From contig SJRY01000291.1 in the NCBI GenBank assembly GCA_011319805.1, positions 1 to 14,376 on the forward strand: DNA of 14,376 bases. The letters run 5' to 3'. Of the stretch, positions 8,655 through 14,376 are shown one piece after another. Source of the stretch: Macrocybe gigantea. Its lineage: Eukaryota; Basidiomycota; Agaricomycetes; Agaricales; Callistosporiaceae. The notes below the pieces were generated by a model that had not been told where the DNA came from, ran no database searches, and saw only the letters and a list, made by a program, of their open reading frames with translations. The position numbers and the translations under genes were made by a program. The number at the start of each line of letters is the position of its first letter. The first letter of the stretch is position 1.

Positions 8655-8830
8655 CAAAAACCTCTAGTAGACTGGTTGATTTTCAGCCGATTTTTGCGAT
8701 ATAGGAAACAGAAGGGCTCAAGAGTGTTAGAAACTCGGGTATGCAACTTGATACAAGATCTGTCCAGTTGATGACAGTGTAGAGCGATAGAAACGATGAC
8801 AGTGAGTTTTTACACTTGTTTACAAATGGG
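8655..8830 (-). promoter_or_regulatory. LINE copy 2 5'UTR
   Basis: Reverse complement aligns with bases 1-153 of copy 1, for example ATCGGCTGAAAATC beside the start codon and CTTGAGC further out. It defines the family's 5'UTR as about 160-180 nt. The outer boundary is uncertain by about 20 nt because the adjoining sequence up to 8836 matches neither copy 1 nor clear Copia coding sequence. Confidence 0.6.
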
Positions 8831-8836
8831 CGTTGC

Positions 8837-9097
8837 GGAAAGAGGTGCCATCCCCAACCATCACCACTCAAGATTGACAATCAGTCTGCACTGAGTGTTA
8901 CAAAGAATCCAGAGCATCATGGGCGCATGAAACAGCTGGATTTGTGATACTTCTGGCTTAGGGATACAGTGGAGCAGAAGAGGATTCTGCCAGAATTTAT
9001 TCCAGGAACTGAACAAGTTGCAGACTTGTTAACCAAGCCACTTACTGTACCAAAGGTTGAATTCTGTAGACAGAAAATGGGACTTGTAGGTACATAG
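8837..9097 (+). pseudogene. Copia-type pol fragment: C-terminal RNase H
   Basis: In one frame (codon starts at 8873, 8876 and so on) the sequence reads PLKIDNQSALSV, NPEHHGRMKQLDL, stop, YFWLRDTVEQKRI, GTEQVADLLTKPL and ends at TAG 9095-9097. The DNQSA, HGRMK and ADLLTKPL blocks are the hallmark of Ty1/Copia RNase H at the end of pol; this domain removes RNA from the RNA-DNA hybrid. The internal TGA at 8945-8947 sits where these proteins have Arg, suggesting a CGA-to-TGA change at a CpG. Everything upstream (gag, protease, integrase, RT) is missing: the sequence meets the 5' end of LINE copy 2 near 8815-8836. Dead remnant. Confidence 0.85.
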
Positions 9098-9111
9098 TTT
9101 AGACAGTTCAG

Positions 9112-9123
9112 GTCAGGGGGAGG
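9112..9123 (+). promoter_or_regulatory. Copia polypurine tract
   Basis: GTCAGGGGGAGG lies 14 nt after the pol stop and directly before the TGTTA that opens the LTR. This is the expected place and composition for the plus-strand primer of an LTR retrotransposon. Confidence 0.7.
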
Positions 9124-9205
9124 TGTTAGAAATGTCCCTCCTATCTGGACTTGTGCATAGGACAGGACCCAGGCTATGCGCCTAGCAATGCACACAGCCT
9201 TCTAC

Positions 9206-9216
9206 ATATATATATA
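9206..9216 (+). promoter_or_regulatory. Possible TATA box of the Copia LTR
   Basis: An alternating AT run, ATATATATATA, about 80 nt into the LTR. Position and composition fit a U3 TATA element, but a simple microsatellite is equally possible. Confidence 0.35.
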
Positions 9217-9243
9217 GGTAGCACAGAGTGCCTTGAAGTCCCC

Positions 9244-9268
9244 AGTATTCTCACTCAGGACTTCTAGG
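9244..9268 (+). repeat. 25-nt LTR direct repeat, left unit
   Basis: The 25 nt beginning AGTATTCTCACTCAGG are repeated exactly at 10525-10549. Without the Tc1 insertion the two units would be about 27 nt apart, so this is an internal LTR duplication and not a target-site duplication of Tc1. Confidence 0.85.
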
Positions 9269-9280
9269 CAAGTACTTGTA

Positions 9281-9331
9281 CAGTACCCTTGCAAAAGTTT
9301 TGCAACATCACATGTAAATAATAAATAAAAA
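9281..9331 (+). repeat. Tc1 left terminal inverted repeat
   Basis: Matches the reverse complement of 10465-10507 apart from a short indel near CATCACATG and a few substitutions. It includes TTGCAAAAGTTTTGCAA, itself an 8-nt inverted repeat around one G. Confidence 0.9.
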
Positions 9332-9364
9332 TTACTCTCTACACCTGCCCATACCCCACCTACC

Positions 9365-10411
9365 ATGCCTAAGACACCTGGAACCAAAACACATCACCAG
9401 AGCTGCGATCCCTCATCTATCACAAATCCAAAGAAAATATGCCAATTCAAGATATTGCCACTTTTGTTGGAAGGGACCGCAGCACCATTTTTTGCATTCT
9501 CAAAAACTATGATACCCGAGGTCATTTTGATGATACCCTATGCTTGGGTAGACCACCCAAGCTAGATGAGCAGTCCATACGACATCTCAAAGTTTCTCTA
9601 GATGGAAACAGACGCCAAACTCTCTCCGAGCTCACCCAAAATGTCAACACCTCTCGAGACAATCCTGTCCATCCAGACACTGTTAGGAGGGCTATCAGCA
9701 ATCATTTAGGCATGAAAGGACATGTTGCAGCCAAGAAACCTTATCTCAAGCCTGAGCATCAGAAGGCACGGCTTGTATGGGCGAAGGAACACCAGGGTTG
9801 GGGGAGTGAGGACTGGAACCGGATGATTTGGACAGATGAGTCATCTGTGGAGATGGGAAAAACTCTAGGGTGGTCTGGGTGTGCAGGAGACCTGGAGAGA
9901 AGTATGACAAGAAGTGTCTCACTCCAACTTTCAAGTCAGGAAGGCAAAGTTTGATGATTTGGGGGTGTATGGCACATGGGAGGCTTGGTCCCCTTATTAG
10001 AATCCCAAAGGATGCCAGAAAGGGGTCAGATTATATCAGATTAATCCTTTCTGGTCCCCTTGGGATATCTATAAGGAGCTAAGTGAAGAGAGAGGGCAGG
10101 TAGCAGTCATGGAAGATGGGGCCCCTATTCACCATACCAAGGCTTCACAAGAATGGCGAAAAAATCAGAACATGGTCATTCTCCCTCACCCAGCACAGTC
10201 TCCAGACCTCAATCCATTGAACATGTTTGGATTCTGCTCAAAAGTAGGATCAATAGCAGGCCAACTCTTCCTCAGAATGTGGATGAATTGTGGAGTATGC
10301 TTCAGGCAGAGTGGGCAAAAACTGGACTTGGAATTGATAAATACTTTAGTTGGCATGCCAGACAGGGTAAAAGATGTTATAGAGGCCAAAGGTGGATCTA
10401 CCAAATACTAG
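9365..10411 (+). pseudogene. Tc1-type DD34E transposase (frameshifted)
   Basis: Cut-and-paste transposase. The start at 9365 (MPKTPGTKTHH) is followed by a shift near 9395-9405 into the frame holding the N-terminal helix-turn-helix region (DIATFVGRDRSTI), then a GRPPKL AT-hook-like linker between the paired DNA-binding domains (9550-9570). Catalytic residues: Asp in WTDES near 9832, Asp in VMEDGAP near 10117, and Glu in the NPIEHVW motif near 10220, with 34 residues between the second Asp and the Glu. Further shifts occur near 9865, 10060, 10215 and 10350. It ends at TAG 10409-10411. The length of about 345 residues is normal for Tc1. Catalytic residues survive but the frame is broken about five times, so it is inactive as written. 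Confidence 0.85.
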
Positions 10412-10464
10412 ATTACATAGCATAGAGTTGTGGTGGTGTAAAAATGAATTCTTTCAAGAGTATG

Positions 10465-10507
10465 TTTTTATTTATTTACATGTTGCAAAACTTTTGCAAG
10501 GGGACTG
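10465..10507 (-). repeat. Tc1 right terminal inverted repeat
   Basis: Inverted partner of 9281-9331, ending at the TA duplication 10508-10509. The reverse complement begins CAGTCCCCTTGCAAAAG, differing from the left end (CAGTACCCTTGCAAAAG) at one base in this core. Confidence 0.9.
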
Positions 10508-10524
10508 TACATAACTCAATTACT

Positions 10525-10549
10525 AGTATTCTCACTCAGGACTTCTAGG
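10525..10549 (+). repeat. 25-nt LTR direct repeat, right unit
   Basis: Exact copy of 9244-9268. It lies in the LTR part downstream of the Tc1 insertion. Confidence 0.85.
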
Positions 10550-10592
10550 TTCTAAGGCTCATCCAGAGTGTTCCCTGTGCCTAGTTTTAACA

Positions 10593-10892
10593 AACCCTAT
10601 CACAACAATGCATCAGCACTGACTAGGGCATAGGGTTATTATGCAGCATCCATAGGATACCATGAGGAGTGCAGTAGAATCCTTACTCATTCAATTTAGG
10701 GTAGGGGGTTTCACGTAAACAAAGGATGGTATAGTCATGGCCTGTGCTCAGTAGTCATAATGTATAAATATCTAAATTGTACATAGTAGAACTCAGCTTC
10801 AAGCTGGCTAGTAATAGCATACTTCTCCCCGCCTCTCACATCTAAGAGTTAGTTAGAGTGACCTATGTGCAGACTTGGTTTTGCATAGCACT
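10593..10892. other. Unassigned 300 nt between Copia LTR and LINE copy 3
   Basis: No supportable gene. AT-rich and CpG-poor. It contains TGTATAAATATC near 10761-10772 followed about 20 nt later by an inverted repeat CAGCTT-C-AAGCTG (10794-10806) and a pyrimidine-rich stretch, an order reminiscent of an LTR promoter region, but no TG...CA ends or partner were found. It may be a fragment of another LTR or decayed host DNA. Confidence 0.4.
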
Positions 10893-12501
10893 GAGGGTAT
10901 TTAAAAGCACAATCAGGTGAAAGGCTTTTGGGGTTTTGCTGGGCTTCAGAATGATGACCGACAAACTCTGCTTGAAGTATGAGGGCCAATGGCCCAGTTC
11001 CAAACATGCATTAGCAATGTTCAGGACAAATCCAGCCAAGTGAGGGAATTTTACAAGCTGCTTCATATGGCCCAGGACAGATGATCAGGCCCTAGAGCAG
11101 AGGTATTATTGCAGGGCTCCAAGGACTCTCAGAGTTCTGTAGTAGAAAACAAGACCCAGTCCCAAACTGGATGTGGCTCGAGTTCATCGAGCTTATCCAA
11201 ATTGACTGGTCGATCAGACATAGCATTATAAGATTTATCAAGTGTGTTTCACAGCAACTCAATAGAGTTATAAGGTTGTCCTTGGAAGGAGATAGCCTCA
11301 TAGGCTGGAAGCAGCCTCTGCTTCATCCATGCAGCTAAATCCCATGAACATCGCAATTTCTCAGCGACTTCTTTGATTCACTGATCAAAGAAGGTGTGTT
11401 TAGCATCTTTAATAGCTCACTGCCAGATGCAATAGTCACCCTCAGACTGGGTCTGTCTGAAGGTGTCCAAGGTTTTGGAACAATGCTGGTTCCACCAGCC
11501 TTTGCTCCACTTTGATAGCTTGCACTCCTTAGAATGGAGATTCCAAGCACAGTCAACTGATCGGGAGAGAGTGTCAAGGATGCTCTCCAGATCATCTGGT
11601 AACTCGATTGGCACCAAGTCCATACCGAGCAAATCACCAGCAATGTCAGAGATAAACTCAGGCAAACTGTCCTTTGGAAGAGTCTGGCATGGATCGGAAT
11701 GGTCTAGCAGTGGAATATCTAATGAGAGTGACAGCGGACAATGGTCCGAGGTCAGTCTGAGGTCATCAACAATGACAGGTGCCGTCTCAGCCAGATCAAC
11801 AGGGATCAACACCAAATTAATAACTAAGAGCCGAAGCTCTGAGTTGTGTGAGATAAAGGTCGAGCCATGGTTAGATGGCTCTGCCCATTGTAGTCCAAGA
11901 TCGAGGGCTGCATTACACAGCATCTCCCTCATGTATGCTGCGAAGTATGGACTCCATCCCAGAGTTCATAATGACAATTGAAATCTCCCTCCAGATAAGA
12001 CAGGTTAGAGAAATCAGGTCTTTCTGCACAATCGTGTAGTGGGTGAATAGTGCTTCCATCTATATCAGAGTAGGTGTTTGCAAGAAATAAAGGTTCTCCT
12101 GGCATGGAGAAGCTAATAACCATCAGATCATGACTATCAATAAGATCATGTCTGAGGGAGGGATGCAACCACCATAGGCGGTTGTGAATATAAGCCATCA
12201 TATAATGAGGGTCTTCATATAATGAGTGGCAGACAATACAAGTCCGGTTGGGATAACTGGGACCTCCAATTACTGGCTCCCCATCAGTGTTGTATGCTGA
12301 TGGGGCATGTCTTAATACGTTCCAAGCAGGTTCTTAGAAAAACAAAATATCATGGTCTTCTCCAAGAGTGGAGAGGAGAACGTCCATATGTACATATTTT
12401 CTATTTATATTCTGAGAGAAAATATGAAATGAAGAAATCAATGAGCGCCTGCCTGATCCAGGAACAACAGCCGGGGCTGGCCCACTGGATGTGTCACTCA
12501 T
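10893..12501 (-). pseudogene. LINE copy 3 ORF2 fragment: endonuclease and start of RT
   Basis: Starts at the ATG complementary to 12499-12501 (MSDTSSGPAPAVVPGSG). The endonuclease shows QNINRKYVHMD, a stop in the FFQEPAW block (Gln codon lost, CAA to TAA), EGDFNCHYELWD near 11960-12010 with Gly changed to Glu, and LTSDHCPLSL near 11730-11760. A conserved linker (11417-11932) and a GPDHLSW block follow, then SLSVIILKPSK and IVLLNTL, where homology ends at 10893. This copy is valuable because it keeps the frame in several places where copy 1 is shifted (for example near 2077 and 3250-3360), locating the copy 1 lesions. Non-functional. Confidence 0.8.
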
Positions 12502-13890
12502 GATGTGTCAGCCTCCTACATTATGCTGTGGGGGGGCGTTAGAATGTTTGGGACTTGATTATGCTTGATCACATACCAGCTGATAATCAAACTGGTTCTT
12601 TCAGAAGGCACACTTCCAGTCATTGGTAGAGTGATCTTTGCTGCAGCTAAGATACTTCGGAGCATGGGAGCAGGGCTGGCCTGCCAGAGTTGCCTCATGA
12701 GGAGGTTAGCCTTAGGTCTCACCTTGCAGCAAGATGCAAGCATGTAATGGTGTTCTTTTCTATAGGATTCCCCACAGATTGGGCATCAGAGAGACTGCTG
12801 GTTGCACTTCAAAGCAGAGTGCTCCCAGTGAAGAAAGAGTGGCATAGCACCAGCACTGCCAATTCCAGACCATAACAGTGCAGTTGTTCAGAGCCTTCAC
12901 ATTCTGGCCAGTTGATGTATCTTTGATATTGAACCAAACGGTTGCAGTATCAGAATTTTTAGAGTTATGCATGATACGTGGCACTCCAACAAGGGTGATG
13001 AGATTTGAGAACAAGGAGTCTCAGAAAATCTCATAGGCTTGCCAGACAGTAAGGACACTGCTGTCGACATTGAAATATAGTCCATCGAGCAGTTTTACAT
13101 AGAAAATACTCATGGGAATGGCAAGCTTGACAGTAGATCCTGCCAAAGCATATCAGAGAGTGGCCTCATGCAAAATGCTGAGGTCCTTAGAGGATGCCAC
13201 ATTCATCATCAAGCAAGAGAATGAGGAGGCAGAGTAATCCTGGATGGATTCACATTGAATCCAGGACTTGCCAGCAGTCAGCCCTCGATTGAAGGCTGAG
13301 AGAAGAGTTCTAGCAGCAACAGAAGTGTTGTCCGCAGGGAAAGTAAAGGTCACCCTGACATTACATCAGGATGGACCATGAGATGTGGACTTTGCCTTCT
13401 TCTTAGGCAGTCTGGAAGGCTCCCCAGTCACTTCCTTCTGCAAAAAGATAATCTTTTTAGTGGGAAGGTGGGGAAAGGTCTTTGCCAAAGCTACAATAGC
13501 CTTGGCAGGAGCATTGGCCAGTTGGGCCAGTACTTGTGCATAGGAGTGCTTACCAGCAGCAGGGCGAGTAGCCCTGTTTACTGGAGGAGCAGTCCATGAC
13601 CAGGGGTGTGAAAACAGGACTGCGACTGAGGGGGAGGAGGGCAGTTCAGATTCTGAGGTAGTCATAGAGGGTGAGCGCCCTGGTTCGATCTGGAGTCTTC
13701 CAGGCATACAGTACTGGAAGGGGAGTTATGAGGGGTGGGTGTTGGCAAAACAAGTTGCCTTCCCTTGAGAAGGGAGGTGCGCATTGATGATTTCATGCAA
13801 ATGCATTCCAAGATGGTGCTGAGGTCCATCATGCATAGGGATGGAGAATATGTTGACATCACCAGTGCTACCGGCCAGAGTTGTAGGGCC
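12498..13890 (-). pseudogene. LINE copy 3 ORF1 fragment: gag-like zinc-knuckle protein
   Basis: Minus-strand ORF1 lacking its N-terminus. From 13890 downward it shows GDVNIFSIPM and INAHLPSQGK, the Pro/Ser-rich region with PVNRATRPAAGKHSYAQ, the lysine cluster PPKKKAKSTSHG-like block (LPKKKAKS), the central domain (13153-13353, then 12760-13085 with VGVPRIMHNSKNSDTATVWF) and the second knuckle (a TGA precedes CPICGES). The first knuckle is removed by an approximately 34-nt deletion between GGG repeats near 12822-12827. The ancestral stop TGA (complement of 12498-12500) overlaps the ORF2 ATG. Several stops come from CpG decay. Fused upstream to unrelated sequence. Confidence 0.8.
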
Positions 13891-14150
13891 TGGTTTAATC
13901 ACCACTGAAGACTGGAGAGGTGGCTGTGCAGTCACTGGCAAGGTTGTGGGTTTGATTCCACTCATCCCCTGACCTTGAAAGTAGGAATAGACATGTGACC
14001 CATCATCAGTTACAGTCATATGCTTGGTGACTCAGGTTGGTAATCAATTCTGAGACAGCACCATGGTCATGTAACCTTTGATAACTTGGGTAGTAGTAAC
14101 TAGGGATGATTGTGGAAGCCCAAAGTAGCAGGTCAGGTGACACCTGACAG
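13891..14150. other. Unassigned region with tRNA-like B box (possible SINE remnant)
   Basis: Not LINE sequence. On the + strand, GGTTTGATTCC at 13949-13959 matches the RNA polymerase III B box (GGTTCGANTCC) at all positions but one, and the lost C lies in a CpG context that is decaying throughout this region. It sits within AGGTTGTGGGTTTGATTCCACTC-like sequence that resembles a tRNA T-arm. Upstream TGGCTGTGCAGT gives only a weak A box. A tRNA-derived SINE or tRNA pseudogene fragment is possible; no full cloverleaf could be drawn. A perfect inverted repeat GTCAGGTG-A-CACCTGAC lies at 14132-14148. Confidence 0.3.
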
Positions 14151-14279
14151 GCTGTTGTCTGAAATAGTCATGTGATTAGTCATGTGATCAAGTAGGGAGT
14201 AAAAGCATAGGCACAATAAGCAGGAAAAGGACTGAAAACAACCTGATACATGATGCATACCGTGTAATTGGAGCATTCC
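14151..14279. repeat. Possible LTR fragment with tandem TAGTCATGTGAT
   Basis: TGTTGTCTG at 14153 is followed by two tandem copies of TAGTCATGTGAT (14165-14188), then TAAAAGCATA near 14201-14210 as a possible TATA region. Repeated CACGTGAT-type motifs ahead of a TATA element are common in basidiomycete LTRs; here CATGTGAT could be the CpG-decayed form. No matching end or pol sequence is visible, so this is a weak call. Confidence 0.25.
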
Positions 14280-14376
14280 TTTTTTTTTTTTTCTTTATAT
14301 CAACAATTTATATAGTGGTGCTTGATGGCAGTCTGCTTGTACATACATGAGGGTATCTATGATAATACAACTAGTC
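14280..14376 (-). mobile_element. LINE copy 4: 3' end and poly(A), continuing off the window
   Basis: A T run at 14280-14292 (poly(A) on the minus strand) is followed by sequence whose reverse complement matches the last 80 nt of the copy 1 3'UTR (6174-6254), including GACTAGT, GCAGACTGCCA (GCGGACTGCCA in copy 1) and CTATATAAATTGTTGA. This is therefore the 3' terminus of another copy of the same LINE, whose body lies to the right of the window. Its CpGs are mostly lost, so it is older than copy 1. Confidence 0.9.

Larger units (their letters stand above)
6290..8830 (-). mobile_element. LINE copy 2: 5' part of the same family, inverted, cut off at copy 1
   Basis: Read on the minus strand, this is the same LINE as copy 1 from the 5'UTR through ORF1 into ORF2. 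It stops inside the endonuclease GGDF(N) motif at 6290, next to the copy 1 tail; the NCHYELWD continuation and all RT sequence are absent. The 5' end lies between about 8815 and 8836, where Copia coding sequence takes over. CpG content is intermediate between copies 1 and 3. LINEs normally lose their 5' end, so a missing 3' part points to interruption, probably by insertion of copy 1, with the remainder upstream of the window. Confidence 0.85.
9281..10507 (+). mobile_element. Tc1/mariner-type DNA transposon (1227 nt) inside the LTR
   Basis: Both ends carry CAGT...CCCTTGCAAAAGTTTTGCAACAT in inverted orientation, flanked by TA dinucleotides at 9279-9280 and 10508-10509, the classic Tc1/mariner target duplication. 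The length fits a single-gene Tc1 element. The transposase inside has the DD34E pattern but several frameshifts. Because it divides the Copia LTR, it inserted after that LTR. Non-autonomous now; mobilisation by a related active transposase is possible because the ends look intact. Confidence 0.93.
9124..10592 (+). repeat. Copia 3' LTR interrupted by a Tc1 element
   Basis: The LTR opens with TGTTA at 9124-9128, directly after the polypurine tract, and closes with TAACA at 10588-10592, forming the usual TG...CA ends with 5-nt inverted termini. Removing the Tc1 element and one TA copy leaves about 240 nt, a normal size for a fungal Copia LTR. It contains an AT run suitable as a TATA box (9206-9216) and a 25-nt direct repeat. 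The 5' LTR and target duplication are not in the window. The 3' boundary is inferred from the terminal repeat and should be compared with other copies. Confidence 0.7.
10893..13890 (-). mobile_element. LINE copy 3: CpG-depleted internal fragment
   Basis: Minus-strand copy of the same LINE, running from within ORF1 (homology starts near 13887-13890) through the ORF1/ORF2 junction to the early reverse transcriptase region, ending at 10893 just after the IVLLNTL motif. It lacks the 5'UTR, the first part of ORF1, and most of RT, RNase H and the 3'UTR. Many positions show CG changed to TG or CA compared with copies 1 and 2. It holds numerous stops and frameshifts and is the most decayed copy, implying the oldest insertion. 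Confidence 0.88.

Noticed and set aside
8683..9195. Minus-strand open frames across the Copia region
   Set aside because: The + strand carries the DNQSA, HGRMK and ADLLTKPL blocks of Copia RNase H, so the minus-strand frames are shadows.
11463..11981. A 172-codon + strand open frame
   Set aside because: Antisense to copy 3 ORF2, where the minus strand shows the SDH block and the linker shared with copy 1.
1..14376. CRISPR array, prophage, operon or defence system
   Set aside because: No regularly spaced repeats and no bacterial gene organisation; the content is eukaryotic retroelements and a DNA transposon.

Overview
The window is eukaryotic repeat DNA, most probably from a fungus and within fungi probably a mushroom-forming basidiomycete (Agaricomycetes). 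This rests on the combination of a Tad1-like non-LTR retrotransposon (LINE) whose ORF1 carries the CxRCWRWGH zinc-knuckle series typical of that group, a Copia LTR remnant and a Tc1-type DNA transposon. The taxonomic call comes from family recognition, not from a search. No host gene, ribosomal RNA, intact tRNA or CRISPR array was seen.

Layout. (1) About 1-6276, + strand: a nearly complete LINE (copy 1) with 5'UTR, ORF1 (gag-like, three zinc knuckles), ORF2 (APE endonuclease, reverse transcriptase, RNase H, C-terminal zinc knuckle), 3'UTR and a 22-nt poly(A). It is CpG-rich and broken by many 1-nt frameshifts, yet holds one open 726-codon RT-RNase H segment. (2) About 6290-8830, - strand: copy 2 of the same family, with 5'UTR, ORF1 and the first third of ORF2, cut off inside the endonuclease GDFN motif exactly beside the tail of copy 1. 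(3) About 8837-10592, + strand: the end of a Copia pol gene (RNase H), a polypurine tract and a roughly 240-nt LTR. A Tc1/mariner transposon (9281-10507, TA duplication) sits inside that LTR. (4) 10593-10892: AT-rich, unassigned. (5) About 10893-13890, - strand: LINE copy 3, strongly CpG-depleted and missing both ends. (6) About 13891-14279: unassigned, with a tRNA-like B box and an LTR-like motif block. (7) 14280-14376, - strand: poly(A) and 3'UTR of a fourth LINE copy running off the window.

Relationships. In the intact LINE, ORF1 would supply an RNA-binding protein and ORF2 the nicking and reverse-transcribing enzyme for target-primed integration. All three copies with this junction keep an ATGA stop/start overlap between ORF1 and ORF2, which suggests coupled translation. 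The copies form a CpG-decay series (copy 1 > copy 2 > copy 3), consistent with layered insertions of different age in a methylated, silenced region. None of the elements here looks autonomous as written. I see no evidence for a new defence or metabolic system. The most noteworthy points are the nested architecture, the ATGA overlap, the atypical RNase H motif, and the paradox of a CpG-rich copy 1 carrying many frameshifts.
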